Part shown: positions 1 through 10,099 of the stretch, piece after piece
Position numbering within the stretch: the stretch's first letter is position 1
Layout of the letters: every line of letters starts with the position of its first letter
From: Verrucomicrobiota bacterium
GTDB lineage: Bacteria; Chlamydiota; Chlamydiia; Chlamydiales; Rhabdochlamydiaceae
Assembly: GCA_018240015.1 (NCBI GenBank)
Contig: JAFEGJ010000008.1
Coordinates: forward strand, 1 to 60,480
Direction of reading: 5' to 3'
Length of the DNA stretch: 60,480 nt
The notes under the pieces: model-generated
Database searches by the model: none
What the model saw: the letters and a program-made list of their open reading frames with translations, nothing else
What the model was told of the DNA's origin: nothing
Program-made: the position numbers and the translations under genes

Positions 1-1
1 C

Positions 2-3000
2 ATTCCTTACCGCGGAAGCTGGCTTGAAGGTGCTTTCGACACGAACGACATGATCCACATCTATGTCGATCGCAAAAAACGTCGCCGCAAGATCCTTGCG
101 ACAAGCTTTATCAGAACTCTCGGCTACTCTACCGATGCTGATATTATCGAAGAGTTCTTCTCTACGCAGCGCGTAAAAATTAAATCTGAAAAAGATTTCC
201 CCAAACTCGTCGGAAAAATCCTCGCTGAGGATGTCGCCGACCAAGAAGCGGGATCACTCTTTGGAAAAGCCGGCGAAAAACTCACCACTGCCATGCTCAA
301 GCGCATGCTCGATAGTGGTGTTGCCGCCATTAAAATTGCTGAAGATGCGGATGAAACTTCTCCCATCATCAAAATGCTCGCGAAGGACCCCTCTGACTCT
401 TACGAGTCTGCTTTGAAAGATTTCTATCGCAAAATCCGTCCGGGCGAGCCTGCCACACTCTCGAACGCCAGATCGGCAATGATGCGCCTTTTCTTTGATG
501 GCAAACGGTATAATTTGGGGAGAGTAGGACGTTATAAACTGAATCGCAAGCTCAGCTTTAACACGGGCGATCAAGAGCTCGAAGTTGGCATCCTGCGCAA
601 AGAAGACGTCATCGGCGCCTTGAAATACCTTCTCAAACTCAAAAAAGGCGATGAAAACGCCTCCATCGACGACATCGATCACCTCGGCAATCGCCGCGTC
701 AGATCCGTCGGAGAGCTCATACAAAACCAATGCCGTGTGGGTCTTGCCCGCATGGAAAAAATTATCAAAGAACGCATCAACGTCTTTGACTTTTCTGCTG
801 ACACGCTCACTCCCGGTAAAGTGATCTCCGCGAAGGGACTTGCCGGCGTTCTGAAGGATTTCTTCGGACGCTCGCAGCTGTCGCAGTTCATGGATCAAAC
901 CAACCCCATCGCTGAGCTTACGCACAAGCGCCGTCTTTCTTCTCTGGGGCCTGGCGGACTTAACCGCGACCGCGCAGGATTCGAAGTGCGCGACGTGCAT
1001 CCTAGCCACTACGGACGTATTTGTCCGATCGAGACACCTGAAGGTCCGAATATCGGTCTTATCACGTCTCTTTCTGCCTACGCTAAAATCAATGAACTCG
1101 GATTCATCGAGACACCTTATCGCATCGTTCGCGATGGAGTCGTAACCGAAGAGATCGAGTACATGACCGCCGACCAAGAAGAGCAAAACGTCATTGCTCA
1201 GGCATCGGCTCCTCTCGATGAATTCAGCATGTTTGCTGAACCCATTTGCTGGGCCCGCTACAAAGGCGAATCGCTCAAAATTGAAACGAGCAAAGTAACC
1301 CACATGGACGTTTCGTCCAAGCAGCTCGTCTCGATCGTAACCGGACTCATTCCGTTCCTCGAACACGACGACGCGAACCGCGCGCTCATGGGTTCGAACA
1401 TGCAACGCCAAGGGGTACCACTTCTTAAAACCGAAGCTCCTCTCGTCGGTACGGGCCTCGAGCTCCGCGCTGCGCGCGACTCCGGCGCTGTGATCGTGGC
1501 CGAAGAAGACGGAACCGTTGAATATGTCGATGGTTTCAGAATCGTCATCGCTGCGAAGAGCAATCCGCTCAACAAGAAGACTTACTACCTGAAAAAGTTC
1601 ATGCGCTCCAATGCGAGCACATGTTTGAACCAAACCCCCATCTGCGGCATCGGCGACAAAATCAAAGCCGGTGACATTATCGCCGACGGTCCTTCCACAG
1701 ACAAAGGGGAAGTGGGTCTGGGTAAAAACGTTCTCGTCGCGTTCATGCCCTGGTGCGGCTACAACTACGAAGACGCCATCATCATCTCTGAAAAACTCAT
1801 CCGCGAAGATACATATACGTCTATCTTCCTCGAAGAGTTTGAGCTGACAGCCCGCGATACCAAGCTTGGAAAAGAAGAGATCACCCGCGATATCCCCAAC
1901 GTCTCTGAAGAGGCTCTCGCCAACCTCGGAGAAGATGGCATTATCCGCATCGGCGCCGAAGTTAAACCCGGCGACATTCTCGTGGGTAAGATCACGCCTA
2001 AATCTGAAACCGAACTCGCTCCCGAAGAAAGACTCCTTAGAGCCATCTTCGGTGAAAAAGCGGCCGACGTGAAAGACGCCTCTTTGACAGCGCCTCCTGG
2101 AACCGAAGGGGTCGTCATGGATGTGAAAGTCTTCAGCCGCCGCGATCGTCTTTCCAAAACAGATGATGAACTCGTCGAAGAAGCCACACGCCTCAAAGAC
2201 GTCCATCAAGATTATAAGATGAAAGAAGAGCAGCTCATCATGGAACTCCATGAGAAACTCGGTGCGCTCCTCCTCGGTGAGAATGCCCCTGCTGCGATCA
2301 TGCACCGCAAAACGGGCGACGTGCTCATTAAGCAAGGCGAAGCAATCACGCAAGAGATGCTCGAAATGCTCGAGTCTGAAAAAGCCGAAGATCTCCTCAT
2401 GCCGGCCAACGACATGTACACAGAGCTCAGAAAAATTCTGCGCGAATTTGATGTGGCAATGGAGACTCTGCAAACCCAGCACAAGTCTGAAATCGAGTAC
2501 ATGAAGAAAGGGGATACCGAACTCGATCCTGGCGTCATCCGCCAAGTGAAAGTCTATATCGCCTCCAAGCGTAAACTCCAAGTCGGGGATAAGATGGCAG
2601 GACGCCACGGAAACAAAGGCGTCGTCTCCAAACTCGTGCCCGAAGCCGACATGCCTTATCTACCCGATGGTTCTACCGTTGAAATCATCCTCAACCCGCT
2701 CGGCGTGCCTTCTCGTATGAACATGGGACAGCTCCTCGAGACACACCTCGGTTATGCTGCGAAGAAAGTTGGTATCTACGTTAAAACGCCGGTGTTCGAG
2801 GGATTCCCTGAGTCGCGCATTTGGGAGATGATGAAAGAAGCAGGTCTTCCCGATGACGGCAAAATGTGGCTCTATGATGGACGCTCTGGCGAGCGGTTTG
2901 ATAACCGTGTCGTCGTCGGTTACATCTACATGCTCAAACTCAGTCACCTTGTGGCTGATAAGATCCACGCTCGTTCGATCGGACCCTACTCGCTCGTCAC

Positions 3001-3274
3001 CCAGCAGCCGCTGGGCGGTAAAGCGCAGATGGGAGGTCAGCGCTTCGGGGAGATGGAAGTATGGGCGCTCGAAGCTTACGGCGCTGCTTACCTACTCCAA
3101 GAGATGCTCACCGTTAAATCGGACGACGTCGCAGGCCGCACCAGAATTTACGAATCAATCGTCAAGGGCGATAACGTCCTCACCGCGGGTACGCCAGAAT
3201 CATTCAACGTGCTCGTGAAAGAAATGCAAGCGCTCTGCCTCGATGTGCGACCGCTGCATGCAGATGAAGAATAA
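2..3274 (+). CDS. rpoB: DNA-directed RNA polymerase subunit beta (5'-truncated by window edge)
   Basis: Beta subunit of RNA polymerase; with beta' it forms the catalytic core of transcription. The frame is already open at base 2 (reads [13 protein letters not shown] before the first ATG at 50), so the gene begins outside the window. About 1090 residues are present; the N-terminal ~150-170 residues of a typical chlamydial RpoB are missing. The rifampicin-pocket segment near 870-960 reads SQFMDQTNP then [13 protein letters not shown], with the Asp, His and Ser positions linked to sensitivity unaltered. [11 protein letters not shown] (near 1030) and [10 protein letters not shown] (near 2600) are core motifs. 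The C-terminal [18 protein letters not shown] clamp segment is intact. rpoC follows after 19 nt, as one operon. Certain identification. Confidence 0.98.
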   Translation: MPYRGSWLEGAFDTNDMIHIYVDRKKRRRKILATSFIRTLGYSTDADIIEEFFSTQRVKIKSEKDFPKLVGKILAEDVADQEAGSLFGKAGEKLTTAMLKRMLDSGVAAIKIAEDADETSPIIKMLAKDPSDSYESALKDFYRKIRPGEPATLSNARSAMMRLFFDGKRYNLGRVGRYKLNRKLSFNTGDQELEVGILRKEDVIGALKYLLKLKKGDENASIDDIDHLGNRRVRSVGELIQNQCRVGLARMEKIIKERINVFDFSADTLTPGKVISAKGLAGVLKDFFGRSQLSQFMDQTNPIAELTHKRRLSSLGPGGLNRDRAGFEVRDVHPSHYGRICPIETPEGPNIGLITSLSAYAKINELGFIETPYRIVRDGVVTEEIEYMTADQEEQNVIAQASAPLDEFSMFAEPICWARYKGESLKIETSKVTHMDVSSKQLVSIVTGLIPFLEHDDANRALMGSNMQRQGVPLLKTEAPLVGTGLELRAARDSGAVIVAEEDGTVEYVDGFRIVIAAKSNPLNKKTYYLKKFMRSNASTCLNQTPICGIGDKIKAGDIIADGPSTDKGEVGLGKNVLVAFMPWCGYNYEDAIIISEKLIREDTYTSIFLEEFELTARDTKLGKEEITRDIPNVSEEALANLGEDGIIRIGAEVKPGDILVGKITPKSETELAPEERLLRAIFGEKAADVKDASLTAPPGTEGVVMDVKVFSRRDRLSKTDDELVEEATRLKDVHQDYKMKEEQLIMELHEKLGALLLGENAPAAIMHRKTGDVLIKQGEAITQEMLEMLESEKAEDLLMPANDMYTELRKILREFDVAMETLQTQHKSEIEYMKKGDTELDPGVIRQVKVYIASKRKLQVGDKMAGRHGNKGVVSKLVPEADMPYLPDGSTVEIILNPLGVPSRMNMGQLLETHLGYAAKKVGIYVKTPVFEGFPESRIWEMMKEAGLPDDGKMWLYDGRSGERFDNRVVVGYIYMLKLSHLVADKIHARSIGPYSLVTQQPLGGKAQMGGQRFGEMEVWALEAYGAAYLLQEMLTVKSDDVAGRTRIYESIVKGDNVLTAGTPESFNVLVKEMQALCLDVRPLHADEE

Positions 3275-3293
3275 TTTTTTAGAGGGAAGGAAG

Positions 3294-6200
3294 ATGGCTG
3301 AAAACCAAGATTCACAATTCGATAAGTTGAAGATTAAGATCGCATCCGACGATGTGATCCGCAACGAGTGGTCGCGCGGGGAGATCAAAAAACCCGAGAC
3401 GATCAACTACCGCACATTCAAACCCGAAAAAGGCGGCCTCTTCTGCGAGAAGATCTTTGGACCCACGAGAGACTGGGAGTGCGCGTGCGGAAAGTACAAG
3501 AAAATTAAGCACAAAGGCATCGTCTGCGATCGTTGCGGTGTCGAAGTAACTCTTTCCAAAGTACGAAGAGAGCGCATGGCACACATCGATCTCGCCGTTC
3601 CTGTCGTGCACATTTGGTTCTTCAAAACCATGCCTTCACGCCTCGGCAACATCCTTGGGATGTCCACAGCCGATCTCGAACGCGTGATCTATTACGAAGA
3701 ATTCGTCGTCGTCGATCCCGGTCGCACCACCCTTGAGAAAAAACAACTTCTCAACGACGTGCAACTGCGCGAAGCCCAAGAAAAATGGGGATCCGATAGC
3801 TTTACCGCCCGCATGGGAGCAGAAGCGATCCGCGAACTCCTCGAAAAAGAAGATTTAAGCGCCCTCGTCGTCGATCTCAAAGACAAGCTGCGTAAGACCA
3901 AGTCGATGCAAGCTCGTATGAAGCTCGCAAAACGCCTTAAGATCGTCGAGAGCTTTGCATCATCACCGAACAAACCCGACTGGATGGTCATGTCGTGCGT
4001 GCCTGTCGCACCTCCAGATCTTAGACCTCTGGTTCCTCTCGATGGCGGCCGCTTTGCGACCTCAGATCTTAACGATCTATACCGCCGCGTCATCAACCGT
4101 AACAACCGTCTTAAGTCGATCCTTAAACTCAAGACCCCCGACGTCATCATCCGCAATGAAAAACGGATGCTCCAAGAAGCCGTCGATGCGCTCTTTGACA
4201 ACGGCCGCCATGGACATCCCGTCATGGGCGCCGGCAACCGTCCGCTCAAATCCCTTTCCGACACACTGAAAGGGAAACAAGGCCGGTTCCGTCAAAACCT
4301 CCTCGGAAAACGGGTTGACTACTCCGGACGCTCGGTCATCATCGTCGGTCCTGAACTGCGCTTCAATCAGTGCGGTCTGCCTAAGCAGATGGCCCTCGAA
4401 CTCTTTGAACCGTTTATCGTCAAACGTCTGAAAGATCTCGGGTTCGTCTATACGATCCGTTCAGCGAAAAAGATGATCCAAAAACAATCGGCAGAAGTGT
4501 GGGATGTTCTCGATGAGATCATCAAAGGCCACCCCGTTCTTCTTAACCGCGCACCGACGCTCCACCGCCTCGGTATCCAAGCGTTTGAGCCGACCCTCAT
4601 CGAAGGAAAAGCGATCCGCATTCATCCTCTCGTCTGTACGGCGTTCAACGCCGACTTCGACGGTGACCAGATGGCTGTCCACGTGCCGCTCTCCGTAGAA
4701 GCGCAGATCGAAGCCAAAACGTTGATGATGGCTCCCGACAACATCTTCCTCCCTTCTTCTGGAAAACCCGTTGCGGTGCCGCACCAAGACATGATCTTGG
4801 GGCTGTACTACCTCATGCACGACCCTCTCTTCAATCCCGAAGAGCACGGCAAAAAAATCAAACTCTTCGGAAACAAAGAAGAAGTGCTTCTCGCTCTTTC
4901 TGCGAGTGGCACCGCCTCTATGCAAGAAGGACGCCGCGACGAGCTCGGTAGGGGACTGGCTATTCACGAGAAGATCCGTCTTCGTTTGCCCTCAGGTGTC
5001 ATTGAGACGACGCCAGGACGCGTCATCTTCAACACGATCGTACCCAGAGAGCTGGGATTCCAAAACTACGCTCTTCGCAAGAAAAAACTCTCCGAGCTTA
5101 TCTTAGAGACCTACAAAAAAATCGGTCTCGAAGAAGCGGTTAAGTTTTTAGATAACCTTAAAAACCTCGGCTTCTCGGAAGCTACGAAAGCCGCTCTGTC
5201 GATGGGTGTTAAAGACGTCCGCATCCCACCCGATAAGCAAGAAGTCATCGAAAAAGCTTACAAGCGTATCGACACCGTCCGTAAACAATACGAAGACGGC
5301 GTCATCACCGATGGTGAACGCAAATCGAAGATCATCAGTATTTGGACAGAGGTCACCGACTCTCTCTCTGAAGAACTGTTCCACTTGATCAGCCAGCCAA
5401 AAGGCATGGAGCTCAACCCGCTCTTCCTCATGATGGATTCGGGAGCCCGCGGTAACAAATCGCAGGTAAAACAGCTCGGCGCTCTGCGCGGTCTGATGGC
5501 GAAACCCTCCGGTGAGATTATCGAGTCTCCGATTACCTCAAGCTTCCGTGAAGGTCTCTCGGTTCTCGAATACTTCATTTCTTCACACGGTGCTCGTAAA
5601 GGTCTTGCCGATACGGCGCTGAAAACCGCCGACTCCGGATACCTGACAAGGCGTCTCGTCGACGTTGCGCAAGACGTGATCATCACCGAAATCGACTGCG
5701 GAACACTCGGCGGTATCGAAGTCGCCGCGATTAAGCAGGGGCAAGAAGAACTTCTCCCCATCCGCGATCGTATCTTCGGACGTACCGTCTGCGACGATAT
5801 CTACCAACCTGGCGACCGCACAATCGTTCTGGCCAAAATCGGCGATATCATTAATGCCGCACAAGCTGCTGCCATAGACGATGCCGGTATCGAGAGCGTC
5901 AAAATCCGCTCCACCCTCACCTGTGAGTCCCACCGCGGCGTATGCGCTAAGTGCTACGGCCTCAACCTTGCCAACGGTAAACTCGTAGGCCTTGGAGAAG
6001 CTGTCGGTATCATCGGCGCTCAGTCGATCGGGGAACCTGGAACGCAGCTCACCATGAGAACGTTCCACTTGGGAGGTATCGCGTCGGCCGCCGTTTCTCC
6101 TGAACTCGTCGCTGACTTCGAAGGTCTCGTCATCTACGACAACCTCCGCACCGTCCAAAACGAAGAAGGGGAGTGGATCGTTCTCAACAAGAACGGATCT

Positions 6201-7436
6201 CTCCACATCGTTCGCGACGAAGGAAGACCCCTCGAAGAGTATAAAAAACTCCTCAGCACTAAATCAATTGAGCCCCTCCAAACGTTCAACATCGAACTGG
6301 GAACCCGCGTTCTCCTCACCGATGGTGCCAAAGTAAAAAAAGGCGCCAAGATCGCCGTTTGGGAACAGCACAATATCCCAATTATTTGCGAACGCCCTGG
6401 CTATGTGAAGTACGAAGACCTCGTCGAAGGGATCTCAACCCAGCGCGAAGTCAATAAGCAAACCGGCCAGACCGAGCTTATCGTAAAACAACACCGCGGC
6501 GAGCTCCATCCTCAGATTGTTATCTATGCTGATAAAGAAGGCAAAGACCTCATCGGTACGTACGCCATTCCTGCTGGAGCATTCATCTCCGTGCAAGAAG
6601 GGCAGTTCGTCTCTGCCGGTGTCCTCCTCGCTCGCCTCCCCAGAGGTGCGATCAAAACAAAGGACATCACCGGCGGTCTTCCCCGCGTCGCTGAGCTCTT
6701 TGAAGCCAGACGTCCAAAAGAAGCCGCTGAGATCGCCAAAATCGACGGTATCGTCGACTTCCGCGGCGTGCAGAAGAACAAACGCATCGTCGTCGTTCGC
6801 GATGAAGAGACCGGTATGGAAGAAGAGCACCTCATTCCTCTCACCAAACACCTTATCATCCAGCGCGGTGATAGCGTCGTGAAGGGTCAGCAGCTCACTG
6901 ACGGACTCGTCGTGCCCCAAGAGATCCTCGAGATCTGCGGCGTGCGCGAACTCCAAAAATATCTCGTAAACCAAGTCCAAGAAGTCTATCGCCTCCAAGG
7001 GGTCGACATCAATGACAAGCACATCGAGATCATCGTGCGCCAAATGCTCCAAAAAGTCCGCGTCACCGATCCTGGTGATACGACCTTCCTCTACGGCGAA
7101 GATGTTGATAAGAAACACTTCCACGCCCAAAACCGCAAAGTCATTGATGACGGCGGTAAACCCGCTCAAGCGACCCCAGTCCTCCTCGGACTTACTCGCG
7201 CAGCGACTTCTGCCGAATCATTCGTCTCTGCTGCATCGTTCCAAGAGACCACACGTGTTCTCACGGAAGCTGCATCGGAAGGCAAGACCGATTACCTTCT
7301 CGACTTCAAATCGAACCTCATCATGGGCCACATGATCCCCGGCGGAACAGGGTTCCTACCCTTCCGCGATCGTATGGTCAAGTATGGTATCGGTGAAGAA
7401 GCCGTAGACGTACTGGAGTTTGCGTTTAACGACTAA
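3294..7436 (+). CDS. rpoC: DNA-directed RNA polymerase subunit beta'
   Basis: Beta' subunit, carrying the Mg2+-binding catalytic loop. Length 1380 aa, normal for chlamydial RpoC. The start is ATG 3294 (MAENQDSQFDKLK), preceded by GAGGGAAGG; the frame is open further upstream (to 3243), but that part overlaps rpoB and has no family resemblance. The N-terminal zinc ribbon has paired cysteines (CACGKYKK then CDRCGVE). The active site NADFDGDQMAVH lies near 4650. The second zinc site, CESHRGVCAKCYG, lies near 5930. The product runs intact to LEFAFND. The gene is co-transcribed with rpoB; a strong intrinsic terminator is found ~90 nt after the stop, inside the next reading frame. Confidence 0.98.
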   Translation: MAENQDSQFDKLKIKIASDDVIRNEWSRGEIKKPETINYRTFKPEKGGLFCEKIFGPTRDWECACGKYKKIKHKGIVCDRCGVEVTLSKVRRERMAHIDLAVPVVHIWFFKTMPSRLGNILGMSTADLERVIYYEEFVVVDPGRTTLEKKQLLNDVQLREAQEKWGSDSFTARMGAEAIRELLEKEDLSALVVDLKDKLRKTKSMQARMKLAKRLKIVESFASSPNKPDWMVMSCVPVAPPDLRPLVPLDGGRFATSDLNDLYRRVINRNNRLKSILKLKTPDVIIRNEKRMLQEAVDALFDNGRHGHPVMGAGNRPLKSLSDTLKGKQGRFRQNLLGKRVDYSGRSVIIVGPELRFNQCGLPKQMALELFEPFIVKRLKDLGFVYTIRSAKKMIQKQSAEVWDVLDEIIKGHPVLLNRAPTLHRLGIQAFEPTLIEGKAIRIHPLVCTAFNADFDGDQMAVHVPLSVEAQIEAKTLMMAPDNIFLPSSGKPVAVPHQDMILGLYYLMHDPLFNPEEHGKKIKLFGNKEEVLLALSASGTASMQEGRRDELGRGLAIHEKIRLRLPSGVIETTPGRVIFNTIVPRELGFQNYALRKKKLSELILETYKKIGLEEAVKFLDNLKNLGFSEATKAALSMGVKDVRIPPDKQEVIEKAYKRIDTVRKQYEDGVITDGERKSKIISIWTEVTDSLSEELFHLISQPKGMELNPLFLMMDSGARGNKSQVKQLGALRGLMAKPSGEIIESPITSSFREGLSVLEYFISSHGARKGLADTALKTADSGYLTRRLVDVAQDVIITEIDCGTLGGIEVAAIKQGQEELLPIRDRIFGRTVCDDIYQPGDRTIVLAKIGDIINAAQAAAIDDAGIESVKIRSTLTCESHRGVCAKCYGLNLANGKLVGLGEAVGIIGAQSIGEPGTQLTMRTFHLGGIASAAVSPELVADFEGLVIYDNLRTVQNEEGEWIVLNKNGSLHIVRDEGRPLEEYKKLLSTKSIEPLQTFNIELGTRVLLTDGAKVKKGAKIAVWEQHNIPIICERPGYVKYEDLVEGISTQREVNKQTGQTELIVKQHRGELHPQIVIYADKEGKDLIGTYAIPAGAFISVQEGQFVSAGVLLARLPRGAIKTKDITGGLPRVAELFEARRPKEAAEIAKIDGIVDFRGVQKNKRIVVVRDEETGMEEEHLIPLTKHLIIQRGDSVVKGQQLTDGLVVPQEILEICGVRELQKYLVNQVQEVYRLQGVDINDKHIEIIVRQMLQKVRVTDPGDTTFLYGEDVDKKHFHAQNRKVIDDGGKPAQATPVLLGLTRAATSAESFVSAASFQETTRVLTEAASEGKTDYLLDFKSNLIMGHMIPGGTGFLPFRDRMVKYGIGEEAVDVLEFAFND

Positions 7437-7448
7437 AGGATAAAAAGA

Positions 7449-7805
7449 GTGGCAGCGACCGCGAGCTGGACTGGTTCCCTAGTATGTCTTGGCAGCGCTG
7501 CTCTCATCACTAAGTTGATAAGTCCCCAAATGCACCCTGCATTTGGGGCTTTTTATGTTCTTGGCGCTATCGCAGTTACAGGCGCGGTTACTTACATCCC
7601 ACGTATTCTCATTAAAAATGTCTATTTAGAAAAGGTGATCTCTTATCCAACACTCGCGATGAGCGCTTATGGAACGTGGCGTATTTTACATGCCAGCGGC
7701 AATACAGCTACTCCGACACAAGTGTTCGTGACAATCTGTGGTGCTTATCTCTGTGCCGAAGCTGCAAACGAAGCTTGGCACAGATTTTTTAATAACAAAG
7801 AATAA
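7449..7805 (+). CDS. small membrane protein of unknown function
   Basis: A 118-residue protein with several hydrophobic stretches (residues ~10-24, 32-50, 65-80, 90-108), probably an integral membrane protein. No family is recognised. The GTG start 12 nt after the rpoC stop, preceded by AAAGGATAAAAAG, is the only start giving the whole frame; the next in-frame ATG (7530) lies in a strong terminator hairpin. That hairpin (7524-7554) is inside the coding region, so the frame may be read only by transcripts passing the rpoBC terminator. Its neighbours on the opposite strand are also small membrane proteins. Less certain than most genes here, since the N-terminus doubles as the rpoC 3' region. 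Confidence 0.6.
   Translation: MAATASWTGSLVCLGSAALITKLISPQMHPAFGAFYVLGAIAVTGAVTYIPRILIKNVYLEKVISYPTLAMSAYGTWRILHASGNTATPTQVFVTICGAYLCAEAANEAWHRFFNNKE
7524..7554 (+). terminator. rpoBC intrinsic terminator (inside an open frame)
   Basis: A perfect 11-bp stem, CCCCAAATGCA (7524-7534) with TGCATTTGGGG (7538-7548), closes a 3-nt loop and is followed by CTTTTT. This is a canonical rho-independent terminator 88 nt after the rpoC stop. It lies within the frame at 7449-7805. Confidence 0.85.
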
Positions 7806-8207
7806 CTAGCGTTGCTCACTAGTTGAAATCTTAGTCAAGAAGAAATAGTCAACGATGAGCTTAGCTCCAATGCCGATGAAAACCCCTGTGAGTGTTTGAC
7901 CGATGGTGGAATTGAATTTCGAATGTTTTAGAATGTGATATGCAACGAATGTTGCAGCTGTTGTGAAGCCGAAACTCCAACAATTTTTCCGCCATTGATC
8001 GCGATCAATTGGAATGTGAACACGATTCAACTCCGCGTTGTGTCTAAATGTCATAAACAACGCTCCTGTAGCAGCTGCAATTCCCGCAGCTCTTGGGTCG
8101 AGTAGAAAAACAGGCTTTAAAGCATGCCAGCCCATGGCAACACCATGACCAGCTCCATACCCAGCTAAGGTGGTAATTCCTGCTCTAAACCATGTCATTT
8201 CGCTCAT
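7806..8207 (-). CDS. small membrane protein of unknown function
   Basis: 133 residues starting MSEMTWFRAG, with AAAGGAGT a few bases upstream of ATG 8207. The frame is open further upstream, but that extension has no ribosome-binding site and overlaps the next gene's 3' end. Hydrophobic segments at ~10-30, 42-58, 78-95 and 103-122 suggest a multi-pass membrane protein. The phrase LDPRAAGIAAATGALF resembles LDPKAALLVGVIAGIF in the protein at 9620-9988, so the two may be distant relatives. It converges with the 7449 gene with no gap. Function unknown. Confidence 0.75.
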   Translation of the reverse strand: MSEMTWFRAGITTLAGYGAGHGVAMGWHALKPVFLLDPRAAGIAAATGALFMTFRHNAELNRVHIPIDRDQWRKNCWSFGFTTAATFVAYHILKHSKFNSTIGQTLTGVFIGIGAKLIVDYFFLTKISTSEQR

Positions 8208-8277
8208 GATGACTCCTTTGTTGATTGAGAAAAAATTTTGTCTTTTTGATCCATATTTGTCTACAAACAAATCAGTC

Positions 8278-9126
8278 TTAAAGACGGCGCTTTTTTGGCT
8301 TAGACGCTTTTTTGTTACGCTCAATGCGTAGCCGGACACCTAAATCATAGGCTCCTTGAACCAGCCTATGAAGGACATAAACTCCTCCTACGATAACAGC
8401 GATGTCTTTTGTCGTGGAAGACTTATAGAATGACCCTAGTGTCAGAAATGTGGCAAATAAGAAGCCAATTCTCGGAATGTCAGCTCTCCAATCTTTTTTG
8501 CCTTCTTGATTCTTATAGGATTCGTTGTAAAGCAAGGGAGATAGGAAAATGCTTCCGCAAATCCCTGCCAAAGAAATACCACCCATTTCTAAGAAGGGAA
8601 GAGGGTAGAAATCTTTCTCTGCAAGTATTGCACAAATTCCCACAGCACAAGAAACGGTTATTGTCCCGGCCAACATTCTATACGTTTCCTTCGGATTCTT
8701 CGCTGTGCGAAGCCACGAACAAAAATCCACGCATCCTTGTGCAAATCGATGAACGATATATGCCGTGCAAACAAAATGGGCGATTTCTTTCACAGCAGAA
8801 GTGTCAAGCTCATTTGACAATGCATACTGGGCTGTGCAGACGAAAAACAAAAAAGCAATTTTGGGAATGTCTTTTACCCATGGATAGACGCCGGCATTTT
8901 TGCTGGCTGTAAGAGCCCGCGCAGCCCAAAAGCTACTTTTCTCGATGGAATGGATAATTTTTTCTAAATTGACTTTAGCAAAATAAATGGCCGCGCAAGC
9001 CCCCACTACAAAAAGCGTTGGGGTCCCGAGTTTGGAAAAAAAATCATTGTTTTTGAAAAGAGTCGTCGTTGCAAGAGCAGAGACGGCTGCAGGCGCGAAA
9101 AATCTTACGCTGGGTTTAATATTCAT
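8278..9126 (-). CDS. membrane protein with two copies of an internal repeat
   Basis: A 282-residue, strongly hydrophobic protein. It contains two versions of one module: residues ~80-145 (DIPKIAFLFF ... AYIVHRFAQGCVDFCSWLR) and ~215-275 (DIPRIGFLFA ... VYVLHRLVQGAYDLGVRLR). The C-terminus is Lys/Arg-rich (KKASKPKKRRL), consistent with a cytosolic tail. The start ATG overlaps the stop of the upstream gene as ATGA, so it is translationally coupled to the 9123-9587 gene, which carries a third copy of the module. No known family is recognised. The paralogous layout suggests local gene duplication. Confidence 0.8.
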   Translation of the reverse strand: MNIKPSVRFFAPAAVSALATTTLFKNNDFFSKLGTPTLFVVGACAAIYFAKVNLEKIIHSIEKSSFWAARALTASKNAGVYPWVKDIPKIAFLFFVCTAQYALSNELDTSAVKEIAHFVCTAYIVHRFAQGCVDFCSWLRTAKNPKETYRMLAGTITVSCAVGICAILAEKDFYPLPFLEMGGISLAGICGSIFLSPLLYNESYKNQEGKKDWRADIPRIGFLFATFLTLGSFYKSSTTKDIAVIVGGVYVLHRLVQGAYDLGVRLRIERNKKASKPKKRRL

Positions 9127-9587
9127 GGATCGTACGCTTTAGAATTTGTATCGTGTATGCTGCGTAGCCAGCGGCCTAAATCCAGAGCAGACTTAAAAAC
9201 GCGGTGCAACACATAGATGGATCCGACTAATACAGCGATTTCTTTTGGACTAGTCGAACTGTTCATCGCTCTGAATGCAACGTAAGTAATGATGTACATC
9301 ATCGATATTTGGAAAATTCCGATTTGTACATTTTCTAAAAAATATTGAACGATGCGATTCTTTAAGGGGGTTTTGAACAAAATTGGCAGCTGGTAATCTG
9401 TTTTCAAGAGAAATAGGCTTCCAGCGATCCCTGCAAAGAAGAGAGTTTCAGGGGATAGGTTGAGTGAGATTTCGAGCATTTGTAAATTGGATGGAAGCTT
9501 GATAGCAGCTATGGTTCCTATTGTTAGGCCCAGAGCCGCCTCATAAGGAATAAAGGGTCGAGTAGATAGCAGGTTTCGAAAGATCAT
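9123..9587 (-). CDS. membrane protein sharing a repeat module with its downstream neighbour
   Basis: 154 residues, starting MIFRNLLSTRPF with GAGGT upstream. Several hydrophobic segments precede a C-terminal module (KEIAVLVGSIYVLHRVFKSA then DLGRWLRS) that matches both repeats of the protein at 8278-9126. The stop overlaps the next start (ATGA), so the two are made together. The conserved core is a membrane helix followed by a basic amphipathic stretch. Function unknown; probably a lineage-specific family. Confidence 0.8.
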   Translation of the reverse strand: MIFRNLLSTRPFIPYEAALGLTIGTIAAIKLPSNLQMLEISLNLSPETLFFAGIAGSLFLLKTDYQLPILFKTPLKNRIVQYFLENVQIGIFQISMMYIITYVAFRAMNSSTSPKEIAVLVGSIYVLHRVFKSALDLGRWLRSIHDTNSKAYDP

Positions 9588-9619
9588 GATACCTCAGTAA
9601 AGGCTAGAAGTTTAAGGGA

Positions 9620-9988
9620 TTAATCGGTTTTTTTTCTAGAATAAGCTTCAACGATGAATTTACCTAAGTATCCTGCTGAATAGGACAAGAAGATTCCTGC
9701 AAAACAGGTGTCATACTTGGCTAATTTGAGAATGGGGAGCGTCAGGAGAGCAGGCCCCAAAGTGGTAACAATAACGGAGAGCCCATGAAGAACGCGGGCG
9801 TCTTCTACTTTGTTTTTTGGATCAGTATCGGATTGTTTGGCTATCCATTCTTGAGCCAGGGCAAAAATTCCCGCGATGACACCTACCAGCAGAGCAGCTT
9901 TAGGATCGAGTCGAACCATAGGAGATATGGCTGTCAGTGATGCTAACCCTGCCGCAGCGCTATATGTCGCAACTTTTTTTAAATCCAT
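9620..9988 (-). CDS. small membrane protein of unknown function
   Basis: 122 residues from ATG 9988 (MDLKKVATYSAAAG). An upstream in-frame ATG at 10024 would add MNLLLNLCIIFA, with only a weak AGAAG before it. A TATAAT box (9996-10001 on this strand) lies between the two ATGs. If it is used, transcription would begin almost at ATG 9988, giving a nearly leaderless message. Hydrophobic segments flank a charged middle (AKQSDTDPKNKVEDAR). It resembles the 7806-8207 protein around LDP-A. It precedes the 9123 gene on the same strand by 32 nt. Function unknown. Confidence 0.65.
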   Translation of the reverse strand: MDLKKVATYSAAAGLASLTAISPMVRLDPKAALLVGVIAGIFALAQEWIAKQSDTDPKNKVEDARVLHGLSVIVTTLGPALLTLPILKLAKYDTCFAGIFLSYSAGYLGKFIVEAYSRKKTD

Positions 9989-10099
9989 GGCAAATATTAT
10001 ACACAAATTTAGTAATAAGTTCATCTTCTAATAAATTATTTAGTTTGTATTTGTCTCACAGGAGAGCAAATAATTCTCCAATGGTGTAGACTCTGCTTT

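Noticed and set aside
254-2608. A 784-codon open frame antisense to rpoB
   Set aside because: It mirrors rpoB codon by codon, its product is a low-complexity mix of F, D, H and E, and no start signal or family match exists. It is a shadow of biased codon use.
5583-7169. Long antisense open frames opposite rpoC
   Set aside because: Same shadow effect; rpoC itself is complete and unambiguous on the plus strand.
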